From Tetrapyrgos nigripes (lineage: Eukaryota; Basidiomycota; Agaricomycetes; Agaricales; Campanellaceae), in assembly GCA_013368315.1 (NCBI GenBank), contig JAACJM010000203.1, positions 88,835-152,834 of the forward strand: a stretch of DNA of 64,000 bases, given 5' to 3'. Below are positions 35,667 to 46,713 of this stretch, in pieces. Position numbers and translations under genes: made by a program. The notes beneath the pieces are model-generated. The model was not told the origin of the DNA and did no database searches. It worked only from the letters and a program-made list of their open reading frames with translations. Every line of letters begins with the position of its first letter. The stretch's first letter is position 1.

Positions 35667-36670
35667 CATACAGTGAACACAGTGAACACTCGGATTTTTG
35701 GTCTCTAAACGTCGTCATTAGATACATATACATTCTATGAAGTACGAAACCAGCCCTCAAAAATTCCCCTGAGTGATACCCCGTTCTACATTTTTCACGC
35801 TTTTTTTGTCATTGTCTTCAGCCCCCGGCAAACGTCTATGTGCAAATCTGGTGAATCTAGGTACTTACATAGCAATGCAAATAATGTATAAAAGTGTCTA
35901 ATATTCAGATGAAGGAAGATGAGGGAGAAGATATGAACAAATTCCTGGAAAATCTATCTCTTCTGGGGTATGTACTGCATTGAATTGGCTAGTCGGACAC
36001 GGATCCGTAATCTGGCTGTGTACAAGTCAAATCTTGGTCTTTTTCCTTGCCCTCAATACCGTTAGCAAGCTATGGACCATAGCTAACTGTCCAAATAGCT
36101 TTTTCACCATTGTCCCAAAGATATCAATGTGTAAGAATATTTTATAGCCAATATATGAACTGCCCAGATTCACATAGAACTCAGACAGAACGCGTAGAGG
36201 AAGCTAGCAGGGCATATCTAGTCAAAGTTTTGTGCTCGAGCCTCTCAGAGCCCTTCTGCTGACCCCTTCATCACAAAATCATAGCCATGGAACGTCTGAA
36301 TGACGAGGGCTAAGCTCAAAATCACAATATATTGCTGCAAATGGTCATTCACATGCTTTGGGACAGATACTTGGATAATGCTCATTCTGTATCTTTAGCA
36401 GAGAATATATAGGTTGCCTTTCCAATAGTACCACAAAATAGCTTCAAAAAGAGCCCAAGACCTTGAGGAACAGTGGACAACTGGGTGAGCTATTCATTTT
36501 GTCTGGCTTCCTTGTGTGTCTGACTTGGCAATCAACAGCAGTATGGTAATTATAATTATCAAGTCCATGTTCTCTATGGTACTGCTGAATGAGAGATACT
36601 TGCAACTTAAGTGGAAGTACACACCTGTAATATGTGTTTGGTACACGTAGTAGCCTTCTTGAGTGCGCTA
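35667..36670. other. Spacer of the inverted duplication, no gene seen
   Basis: About 1 kb of AT-rich, gene-free sequence following the MITE. Nothing recognised. Confidence 0.4.
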
Positions 36671-36810
36671 GTTATGGTTCCGTGGATGCTCGCATGTAGT
36701 CTCCTGTAAGCAGATGTTTGACCAGAAGGCAAAAAGACATTCATCTCTCAACAGTTCGTGATGTGCATTATTTCAGTTACTTGACTGGAGTCATAAGTAG
36801 ACCCATTCAA
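36671..36810 (+). repeat. Dispersed repeat, copy 2
   Basis: Shares TTATGGTTCCGTGGATGCT, AGTCTCCTGTAAGCAGATGT and TTCGTGATGTGCAT with 31068-31190 in the same order. It lies directly upstream of the reverse-transcriptase-type fragment. Confidence 0.55.
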
Positions 36811-36979
36811 TTAGTTCTAATAGCCCACATTCCAATGCTTATAACATGTAAATGGTTCTGGTGGTTGCACCAGTCATATACTACACACAAACCCGTGCTT
36901 TGCCTTTGCCTGGGCCATGGCAACCCTGCTAGGTTCACAGTAGTGCTCTGCCATAAGGTAGATCTCCCTGCAACAGTGA

Positions 36980-37285
36980 CGATCCCTGCTCAATGCTCTG
37001 CTGCTTCTGCAATGCCTCCTACGAGATGCCAGAGCATGTTCTTGCACAGTGTCACCACCTTCCCCAAATTACCAATTTGTGCTCTTTATTCCTGGCATCC
37101 ATTAATCTTGATCCCCTTGCATCTTGGACCAATAACCATGTCCTTGAGCTGCTCAAATGCTGGATTTTTGATTGGAACCTTGTCAATGCCACTGCTGGTT
37201 TTATTCACAATGCCACAATTGTATGGAAAGATAGGTGTGGGATCCCAAGGATAGATGAAATCTGGTCTGACGAACACGAGTAGTT
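36980..37285 (+). mobile_element. Reverse-transcriptase-type zinc finger tail, probable retroelement remnant
   Basis: A plus-strand frame reads CCFCNASYEMPEHVLAQCHH followed by LLKCWIFDWNL and WKDRCGIPRIDEIW. The C-x2-C ... E-H-x-L-x2-C spacing is that of the zinc-binding domain after the reverse transcriptase of non-LTR elements (zf-RVT). Only the extreme C terminus is present, with no RT or endonuclease upstream. The call rests on one motif. Confidence 0.4.
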
Positions 37286-40200
37286 TCTATATTTTATCTT
37301 TTCTCTTCTCAGCCATTCTATAGTTTTTAGATATATGTCCTTTTACTTGTTATTGTGTCTCTCACTGCTCTCACTGCTCTCACTGATCTTTTTTAGCTCA
37401 TGTTTTACCTTTCCATCTACATCCTGGCCACCTTGCTTGGCTTTCTTGCATTGAGACATTCCGTCATACCGTCTCTGCAGCTTCGTGTCAAGTTCTCATT
37501 GCAAGGGGAGCCTGTGGTGTGAGCTATTAGAGTTCCTGTGAGGCCCCTTCCATCTATATTTGGCTTTATTTGGCCAGAGTACAAAACCCTGAGGATTTTG
37601 CCTGCTGTCATAGACAGCAAGCAGCTTGTTCAGTTCTTCTCCAATCTGCCTAGAAACTTCCAAAAGTGTGTATTTTTGCATCTACTATAGTCCTATAGTC
37701 TTTTTCCATGAATAAAACAGTGGAAATTTGAGTTTGAAATCCGCATCCCAGAGGAGAAGACCCCCAGTCCTGTCCTCTGGACGCATCTCAACTTGGCTTC
37801 TTCACCTGCAACCATGACTTCATCTATGCCACAAAAATGCCAGCTGTATTAAGCACCCATCATGGACATGTTCACTGTCAATCCTGTCAGCCTCCTCTTC
37901 CCAGAAACAGCGACACTCACCAGATCCATTGCACAGAATGCTATCGTGCCCAAACGACCTCTGACAGTCCTGGAACATCACAACAGAATCCAACATGTCC
38001 CAGACTTTCTATCTTGATTCCCAGAAGAAAGAAATGCACAAGCTACCACATAAACCATGACATCAGTTACCTTTTTTGAGAATGGCGGCTTGGAATATGA
38101 CAAATGCCACATCTGTCAAAAACTGCCCAGGCAATGACCATGTTGCTGTAACTTCAAGCCCAAGACCCAGTTTCCCTCAGAGAATGATGTTGGAAAGGAT
38201 CCTAACCACTGTCATAGGTGTCAGAAGAAGAGGAAGTGTCAGAGTTGTCGAAAAGCCAAACAATAGTACAAGCACTATCTTCCCATTCGTCTATAACTTT
38301 CTGCTCCCTGCTTCTTGCACCACAAAAATTGACAGAGCAAACTATTGAAAAACAGACCAATATACAATGAAATATTGGCCGCTTTTAAAACAGGGTAGTA
38401 TTCTGTCAAAGTATCATTGAAGGATTGGCGATACCTTGGCCCGATTTACGATGGTTTGCAAAGCAGGGTAATATTTTGCGATATTTTGGGTCGTTTTGTG
38501 AAGTATCGCAGATGGGGTCAAATTTTGGAGGGGTATTGGAGGAGTATTGGGATGACTTTTGAGTCATTTTCAAGGTACTGAAAAAGGGTCAATGTATTGC
38601 TGAAGTTTCATAGATACATTCTCAATAGTGTGACCTATATATCACTTTCCTAGAGTAATACTGGAAGGGGCAGCATGCGCAGTTCAACCCAGAACCAACC
38701 GTTGCTGTCAATGCGAATGATACATTCAGTAACCTAACATATGCGCATTCACCCATCAACGCATTGCAATGAGCATTGAGAGCAAATCCGGCTTACTACC
38801 ACTGGCTCTTGATGGTAGGACAAGTTCCTTCAACGTCGGCGGTGTCTTGTCATAGCCTTGACTATTGAATTACTTACTTTCTACCCCGTGCAGGCCAGCA
38901 GAGTGAACGTTTTCAGGCTGTATATATGCACTTGGTTTTCAGCAATGAGCACTTATTTGCGCGTTTGGCATCAGCTTTGGAACATGTAATTTTCAAACTC
39001 CGCTAAATACCGCCCAAAACTGAGTGACGCGTCAATGCGTCAACTTCTTTCTTCACCACCACCATTCTTCGAGTCCTCGTTCCCTTCCTTCTTCTTCCGA
39101 CCTGTCTTTCCTGTCTCTCTGACTCTCCTTCCCACTCAATGACCCACACAGTGCTCACCCTTCAGTCCGAACATGTGGTAGGCTTATGGTGAGCTTTCTG
39201 GCTCATCTTCATTGCCTTCCTACTCACCCTCCTCTGTAGATCCACCCCCTTCTATGGATTTGAGCTGTCATTCCTAAAACTGATTTGGAGGATTCAGAGA
39301 AATGGCAGTTGGAGTTGGACTGAGAGGGTTAGCGGTTCACGTTCATCCATCATCTTGCTGGTGAGTTTCGCCGTCTTTGTTAGTTACTTTCCCTTTGTTT
39401 TTGGCTTTCCGTCATTGCCTTTGGCGATGATCCTCTTGTGTCTTTGTGTTCCTACCTTTTGTCTTTGCCTTTGGATATTCACTCACGCATCCTACAGCAA
39501 CGAGTATGCTTTATCCACCAAGGCGATCCTAGTTTCCTGCTTACATGTGTCAGTACGTCCTCCCTTACTCGTCTGACGCCCAGTTTAATTATTTTTCCCA
39601 CCCTCATTGTTGACAGTGTTGTTGCCACTTCCCTTCAACCCTACTATGTGCATTTTCTGACCTTGTAATGTCAAACCCTCCAGACCACCAATGCACAATG
39701 ACCGGAATATCACGCATATGGCTGCTTCTTCAGTTTGCGGTGAGTCGTTCTTTCACTCCGCTCAGTGTCTTTAATCTTACAAGTCCCTCCTTCCGTATCT
39801 AGTTCTCTGCTCCCGTCATGCTTTTGTGAGTGTTCCCTTTGACTCTTGTGTCGTCAATCTATCTCATCCAAAAACATTAAAGAGTGGATGTATATCTGTC
39901 TACAGAGGGTGCGCTGCTGTGAGTCATATAATCATATACAACAGTCTGTTTGTCTTGGTAGAGTTGGTGTCGCTATTCTCAGTAGCTACTGTATCTTAGT
40001 AAATGAATATATGAAATTTGATCATTTGGCATATGGATTCTCTGGTTTATGAATAGCATTGACGAACTGCTTGATACTTCGTTCAATACTTCGCTCGTCT
40101 CACAAGACTTTGTACACTTCTCGAAATTTCCCTTATCTCGCAGTACTTTGCAATACTTTTTCCACTCACAATATATTGCAAAGTGGCCTCAGTATATTCC

Positions 40201-40305
40201 CGATATACGCTCAAATATCATCCGTCTCCCTAATATATTGTGGCATTTTTCGGACACACAAAATATTGAAAATCAGACAAGATCTCAGCGTATATTGGTC
40301 CGTCA
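37286..40305. other. Decayed repeat-rich spacer, about 3 kb
   Basis: Many stops in all frames. Near 38090-38260 one frame has paired Cys motifs (CHICQK and CHRCQKKRKCQSC) that may be the ruin of a zinc-binding protein. Around 38390-38600 and 40070-40290 are AT-rich stretches with repeated GATATTTT and TATTG phrases. A pyrimidine-rich, promoter-like stretch sits at 39040-39130 without a recognisable gene after it. I could not reconstruct any gene. Confidence 0.4.
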
Positions 40306-40309
40306 ATTT

Positions 40310-40890
40310 TTGTGGTGTGGTCTCTCTAGGTCTTGTGAACAGCACTATTGGGACTAGTACTGTCATTGACATCGTCTGGAAGCCTGGTTGTGCCCGATCA
40401 GATCTTCTCCTTGCTGTCCTCTGACCTACTCTCTGGTGATCCGAACCTCGTGAGGGCTTTCCTGAGGGTGCATCTATCATTCCCATTGCCGTGTATAAGC
40501 AAATGTTCGAGCTCAAGGGCCAACTGTGCAGCCGATCATTGCAATTACCTTTATGACTGGCATGGGCTGTTACTGTCAACAAATCTCAAGGTCTTAGAAT
40601 AAAGAAAGTGTAGGTTGGGCTGGGAAGGAAGGAATTTTATGCTGGTTTGACCTTTGTTGAATTGTCAAGAGTTACTGATATCAACGGTCTGATGATTGTG
40701 GACAAGTTTGATTACTCGCGGGTGAAAAAGCTGGGCGGTGCTGCTTGGAATGAACGAAAAGTAAATTTTATTAGACGTTACAATTGTATCTCCGTAATTC
40801 CATCTCTCAAATGCTCTAAAAGCTCTGACTGCTCGGATTGTGAAGCGAGCAATCCAACCGTGCAACGGTGTATACATGTTAATACCTTCT
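40310..40890 (+). mobile_element. Helitron Pif1-like helicase remnant
   Basis: Plus-strand frames read GLVNSTIGT..VIDIVWKPG, then IPIAVYKQMFELKGQLCSRS, then LAWAVTVNKSQGL, then GRKEFYAGLTFVELSRVTDI and NGLMIVDKFDYSRVKKLGG. These are the C-terminal blocks of Pif1-family helicases as found at the end of fungal Helitron Rep-helicase proteins, including the late HKSQG-like motif and the LSRV motif. The frame is broken by stops, including TAG at 40611-40613, and there is no Rep domain. The element is dead and truncated, about 400 bases upstream of the right GMC gene. Confidence 0.7.
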
Positions 40891-41238
40891 CCTGAGTATG
40901 GGCACTGGCCGCAAACGGTTCCGTGACCTTAGTCAGCAAGACTTAAGCGAAATCGTCTCCGGACCTCCTCCACTTCAGACTTTCGTGCCCATACTCACTT
41001 CTCCGCGTCGTATCAGAGCGCTTCAGTGTTGTAGAGGCCCTACCCTGCCTGCGAGGACGATTGGCCCTATGACACTATTGCTTGCCCCGCTGTATCCAGT
41101 AACTTGGGTCCACGTAGAGCTACTATTCGTTACACTTTGTAGCTTTTGCGGTGCGGTGTATAGATTCATTCATTCATTCGCAGCTGACCACCGGCTCGGT
41201 ATTCAACTTTGCCTTTTAAATGCCCGTGCAACGGCACA

Positions 41239-41244
41239 TATAAG
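41239..41244 (+). promoter_or_regulatory. TATA-like box of the right GMC gene
   Basis: TATAAG in the context CACATATAAGAC lies 58 bases before the ATG at 41297. The left copy has a different, shorter sequence at this point and lacks it. Confidence 0.5.
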
Positions 41245-41296
41245 ACAAGCTTCAAGCGTTGAACCCATCCGAGCAGCAGTCGCAAAGCATTCGACA

Positions 41297-43999
41297 ATGT
41301 CCAGCAAAGGTTACATTTCAAATCTTTCCCAAATAGGCGAACCGGCGGGATCTCCTCATTCATCGGACTCCGACACCTACGATGTGATAGTCGTCGGTGG
41401 AGGTGAGTTGTCTACTCGTCAGTTTTTAGCCAGCTAATAAGTCCTTCAAATTGCAATTGTAGGGACGGCTGGTTGCGTACTCGCATCGCGTCTTGCAGAG
41501 GATCCTTCTATAAACGTTCTTCTTTTGGAAGCAGGCGGCAGGTAAGTTCCAGCATTCCTTCTGCTCTATTGCTCAACTTAAGGATCCTGTTTCAGTGGAA
41601 AGGGTCAAATCTTCTCTCGTATACCAGCCGCTTTCGCGAGGTTGTTCAAGAACCGCAAATATGCCTTTCCATTCTGGACGGAACCTCAAGAGTTCGTGAA
41701 TAACGAGCAGAAGTTTTGGCCTAGAGGTACTTGAGTTCCTCTCAAATTTAATGGTTTACTGGATACTCAATTCTGAGGTATATGCAGCCAAAATGCTTGG
41801 TGGATGTGAGTGTCCTCTGTATACGACTATGAACGACTTTAATGCTTTCTGGTTCAGGTTCCTCAATCAATGCACAAATGTAAGGCAACTTTATCGGTCA
41901 TCCACACATTATCCTAATCCCAACACACAGGGCACAATATGGGGCTCCAGGAGATTTTGATGAATGGGCCAAAATAACTGAAGACGAGAGTTGGTCCTGG
42001 AAGAATTTCGGCCGGTGCGTCAGCCTGCTCACTTGACTACAAAGCCCATCCATTGAAAAAACATTCATTTCCATCAGCTACTTCATCAAGTTTGAGAACT
42101 ACACCGCAGATGAACGTTATCCGCACGTCAACATGGCTGTCAAGGGTTCGGGGCCGGTGACAGTCGGGTACAACGCCTATTTCAATGAATCGTCCAAGGA
42201 TTTCATTGATGGGTGCAAGAATCTCAAGATACCTTTCAGTGCTGACTTTAATACAACTTCCGGTACCCGTGGGGTTAACCGAGTAAGTCATTCGTGCCCG
42301 TGCTCGTGCTTGCTGTTCAATCTCTTACCAAACTCTATAGATCAGTGAGTGTCAACTTATTGGTACAGGGTGCATATTCTAAAGATTATAGTGACATACA
42401 TCGATGCAAATGGGACACGAGTGACTTCCGAAACAGCCTATCTCACTGAAGAGATACTCAGTAAACCGAATATCACCGTTGGCATTCATGCCCATGTTAC
42501 AAAGATTCTTTTCGAGAACGATGGTGATACACCTCGTGCTGTTGGTGTCGAATTCACTCAGAAGCAAGATGGACCTCTCTATCGTGCCTATGCTCGCAAA
42601 GAGGTTGTTGTCTCGTGAGTTGCCATACCGTTTCCTTACCTCGGACAATACTCAATAAATCTGCAGAGGAGGAGGTACGGTTAGCTTGTAGCCGATCGCG
42701 AAAGACTGATTGATTTTGTTGACAGCGATTCACTCTCCTGCAATCCTTATGCTTTCTGGCGTTGGTCCTCGAGACGAATTAGAGAAACACAAGATACCCC
42801 TAGTCAAGGACCATCCAGGAATTGGTCGCAATCTCACTGACCACCCGACTATTGACCTCTACTTCAAGGATCAAAGCAACACCTCTCCAAAGTGGATGAT
42901 ACCCTCTAGTTTTATGGACGTCTTACATGCCCTCAAAGCAGCTGCTCAGTATCTCTTATTCAGTACAGGCCCATTGAGGAGCAATGTATGTTTTCATAGC
43001 TCCTCTCATCATAATCACCGGTCGCTGATTTTATGTTCCTACTGCGTAATGACAGTGGGGAGAAGCAGCCGCCTTCGTTAGATCTGATGACCCAGTGGTA
43101 TTTCCTCCAGAAGAGTTCTCTGCTGCTACGCTTTCAAAAGACTCGACATCTGCTCCTGACAGTCCTGATCTAGAATTGTTCGCGATTCCTTTGGCGTATA
43201 GGAGTCATGGTAAGGTCGGATGGCCAATCCATACTATTTCTCTACACTGTTGTCTGTTGCGGTATGCATGCATCCTTGCTGCCAGCTCGAGGTCATACGC
43301 TGACACTACTCAGACCTCTAAGCAGAGGAACAATCACCTTGAAGTCGGCTAGTTCTTGGGATGACCCGATAATGGATCCTAGGTGCGCAGCATCGTACAA
43401 ATCTGTCACGATGCGCCTTTCTTTAGACAATGCCTCATCAAATCAACTCATCGACCTCTTATGTTCCAGATATCTTGAATCCAAGGATGACCTATTAAAG
43501 CTAGTCCGTGGAGCACGTCTTGTCATGAAACTAGCCAAAACGGAACCGGTCGCATCCCGAGTGGACCAGAACTACAAAGGTCCATACAGCGACGAAATGG
43601 ACACTCATATGATTGAGAAATCGGATGAAGAGTTGATGGATCTTGTTCGTCAGCGTTTGGAGACACTGTACGTGTTGTTTTTCGCTTGCAAGTTTTCATT
43701 TTGATAATTCAATTCTGCGATGCACTCAGATATCACCCTACGTCGACTTGCCGTATGGCTCCCGAGAGAGATAATGGTGTAGTGGATTCACGTCTTCGAG
43801 TGTATGGTGTCAAAGGCCTTCGCGTTTGTGACGCCTCGATTTTCCCAAGCATAGTTTCTGGCCACACAGTGAGTTCAGTATCCGCTGCAAGGTGTTATGA
43901 TTAACTCACATTCACCTGAAGGCTGGTGCATGTTTTGCATTGGGCGAAAAAGGCGCTGATTTGATCAAAGAAGACCTGAAGAACGCCAAAGGAACTTAG
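41297..43999 (+). CDS. GMC oxidoreductase (aryl-alcohol oxidase/choline dehydrogenase type), right copy
   Basis: Sixteen exons (41297-41402, 41463-41541, 41596-41726, 41788-41805, 41858-41879, 41931-42014, 42078-42282, 42341-42344, 42392-42614, 42667-42674, 42726-42985, 43056-43209, 43292-43382, 43470-43667, 43730-43868, 43922-43999) give about 599 aa. The FAD fold [15 protein letters not shown], signature 1 (MLGGCSSINAQM), signature 2 ([16 protein letters not shown]) and C-terminal YHPTSTCRM and PSIVSGHT are all present. Exons of 4 and 8 nt must be spliced in to keep NRIMTYIDAN and VVSGGAIHSP intact. The acceptor at 43291 is chosen because it is shared by both copies; a CAG at 43285 is an alternative. 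No signal peptide is seen. Substrate unknown. Confidence 0.88.
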
Positions 44000-44390
44000 C
44001 TGCTCTTCTCAGTATGATCATAAATGTCTCTCTGTAACCTCTCCTTTGCGACATACTACCCTTTGGATTTCGTGTACATGGTTCTATAATCTTATCGTCA
44101 TTAATCATCCCACTCCAAACACTGCTTCTGAGACAGAAATGAGTCTATGATGAGTTCATCCAGCGAATAATTTATTCACATTTATCTGTATCAAAGAAAG
44201 GACATACTCGTCAGAGCAACATAGTGGAGAGCAACATAGTAGACATGGATAGCTAGTAGGACATAAAAACAGACGCTAAGGGAAATGAGGATATCGAGAG
44301 GAAAGGGAAGGTAAGAGTCAAAATATGTACGTAGATCATACAACGTTAACGACCTCGTTGCTCAGTTGTAGTACACTCTACACCTCACAT
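44000..44390. other. Convergent 3' region shared by both arms
   Basis: About 390 bases between the GMC stop and the stop of the formin-like gene. It is part of the duplicated segment and aligns with 32156-32462 with several small insertions and deletions. No gene seen. Confidence 0.5.
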
Positions 44391-46574
44391 TCAGTTCACC
44401 CGGCTTTCAGTTCGCCTGGGAGGAGTCTGCGGTGCTGGTGGTGGTAGTGATGTCTTAGCAGCTCGTCTCGACGGTGATCCAGGGACAGCAACGCTCGTTC
44501 GTACGGAACCAGACGGCGTCGCAGAAGGCTGAGTCTTGCAAAGAGCCGCCGGAGGTGAACCCATCAATCTTGAAAGTGTCCAAGGTAGCTCAAAACCAGC
44601 ACGACCTGCAAGCACGACGTATCTGGCTAGTTCGAGATGAAGAGTAGGGTAATATGTCGTAGATGCTTTGCGAGAAATCTGGATGGGAAGGAAGACGACA
44701 TAAGCTCAAGTTAGGTGGAGGAAAGGAACGGCTACTGACCAGAATAAGTCTCTCAAACCCTGATAGGAAGAGATCTGCGTGGAAACGGTAAGCAGAGAGG
44801 TCATTTTCCTTCGGCAAACTGAGATCTTCTGCAGCTTTGGCGATGGCGTTGATGAACCTGAGATGGGTGGTCTGCATAACGATTAGAAGACATTGCTTCT
44901 GTGAAGAACAAAAAGCTCACAAGATAATTCATGGCTTCAAACTCTACACCTCCAGTCATTCCACCTGGTGCCCGGGGTTTCTCTACTCGGGCTTCATCGG
45001 TTTGGGCCATGATCCAAATCGTGTTGTTTGGATGGCAGAAGACCCAGAAGTAGTCCCGGCATACGTCAGACAATTCTTGTAGATAGGTTTTATAGATTCG
45101 AGGACGGTGTAGATTTTCAATGAATTCGTGAGGCGATACTGGTGCGGCAGGAGCCTCGGATGATGGAGGAGCAGGTGTGAGCAATAGGGACCGGATGAAT
45201 GAGTAGATGGATTTATGGGGAGCAGGGAGTGTTATCAGGTTACTGGAGGTCGAGCTTTCTGTTTCCCAAATTTCGCGTCTAGAACGCATGCCTTCGCTTC
45301 GAGAATTCATGGCAGGTAGTGAAGAGGCTGGATACAGTTCAAACAGCATGCTCAACATTTCGACCATCAGCTGCCGTGTTGCGACGTCTCCAGGCTTCTT
45401 GTCGGAATACAGAAGAGAGACCAGCTGGAAGAAAGGAGTGGGGCTGGAGCTACGGAGAGCAAAACATCCGATTGAAGACGTGGACAAGGCTTTGAAGCAC
45501 CGGAGCAATTCATGCAAAACCTGGTCGTCGTGCTGCTCCTCTCTGTTGAAGGCAATGAGACATGAGCGTTTTCTTGAGCAAGAGTATAGCGTACCTCCAT
45601 TCTACTTCAAGAATTTCATTCAGTCGGGTGAGAAGAGCAGAATATCCACTCAGACGAAGAAAGTCTTGCGTCCAGCTACATATTACGTCGTCGTAAGAAT
45701 GGTCAGAGCGAGGCCAATGATAACTTACTTTGCGGATTCATTTCGAAGGAGAAGTCTCAGTTTCTTAACACTTTCTATGTCGAGGTCTGTACTAGATGTG
45801 CCTTGAAGTAGGCTAACGAAGCTTTGAGGAGAGAGAGTTCGAGAGCCGGTAGAAGGGCCCTTCTCCTTCTCCTTGGGTTGCTTTCCAAGAGTGTTGAGAT
45901 CTAGCACAGAGCTCGACGCGTTGAGATTGACTTGGCTTCTGGACATAAAGCCTGTGCCAAGAGATATACCACGAGAGTGGCTAGCTTTGCGGGGGGAGGA
46001 GGAAGTAACGGAGGACGAGTGTTGAGATGATAGTTGGTTAGCGGCGAAGGGAGGTCGAGGAGGCAAAAGGTCCGAATCTATAGAGTTTTTGTAAACTCGT
46101 GGTGAATCAAGCGATTCGATGCTGCGAGTTCGGCGTAGAGCCGACGACCTTGGGGTCATGGGAGGAGAATTCGTAGATTTGAGATTGAGAGTCATTCCTT
46201 GTGATGACTTTAGCATAGCTGCTTTAACAGAATTATCCATTCCGGCCAGTTTAGGACGTAGCGTAGAAGGGATTTGCAGCTCGTCCTATGGAAGACCTTA
46301 ATCAATACAACAAGGTATCCATGGCGAGAACACGTACCAGGAGGTCGTCAAAAGCCTGATTCATTTCAGCTGGGGTGCGGTTTGTGTCTTTTTCCTTCAT
46401 GTCCGCTCGTTTTCTGAAGCCTTTTGTGGGAGCAAGTCCTGGCTTTGCATTCTTGGTCGAGTTTGGGATTGCTTCGGGTCCTGGCTGGTTTTCTTTACCA
46501 TTCTCGACCAAAGGTGTGACCATGGTGAAGTCTGTGGAAGCTATCCTCTTGGAGGGTAGGATATTCTTGAACAT
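44391..46574 (-). CDS. Formin-type GTPase-binding (GBD/FH3) domain protein without FH2
   Basis: Six exons (46338-46574, 45729-46285, 45595-45675, 44921-45542, 44740-44871, 44391-44678) give about 638 aa. FDDLL-DELQIPSTLRPKLAGMD, straddling the first splice, is the start of a diaphanous-type GTPase-binding domain. The armadillo-like FH3 part follows after a 100-residue Ser/Pro/Arg linker: FVSLLQGTSSTDLDIESVKKL, FLRLSGYSALLTRLNEILEV, LHELLRCFKAL, FFQLVSLLYSDKKPGD. There are no proline-rich FH1 or actin-nucleating FH2 blocks, so it is a stand-alone regulatory half, probably binding a Rho GTPase in polarity or septation. The last 60 residues are Pro/Ser/Arg-rich. The last two exons are duplicated at 31772-32155. 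Divergent from CSN5. Confidence 0.8.
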
Positions 46575-46713
46575 CGTGGTTGAGTCGTGAGCAGGTCGTA
46601 GAGGTAACTAGGTTGGTTCGAGCGCACGCGGTTACTTTTCGAACAAACACACACGTGACCGCTCTCGCTGAAGTAATGTTGCACAGCCACGTTCTCTCAT
46701 ACCTTCGTCCACA
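46575..46713. promoter_or_regulatory. Divergent promoter with CACGTG
   Basis: A 139-base gap between divergent ATGs. CACGTG lies at 46652-46657. No TATA box is seen. Confidence 0.45.

Larger units (their letters stand above)
41180..44757 (+). repeat. Right arm of the inverted duplication
   Basis: Partner of 31772-35250 in opposite orientation. It contains the right GMC gene, its 3' flank and the last two exons of the adjacent formin-like gene, which continues intact beyond the arm. The continuity of that gene argues that this is the source locus. Confidence 0.9.

Noticed and set aside
38340..40300. Terminal repeats of one element, from TATTGAAAA-CAGAC phrases at 38343 and 40264
   Set aside because: The match is short, imperfect, AT-rich and in direct rather than inverted orientation. 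No target duplication was found.
40910..41180. Coding exon upstream of the right GMC gene
   Set aside because: A frame starting near 40898 runs into the GMC first exon, but it begins in Helitron debris and has no counterpart in the left arm. The conserved start is 41297.
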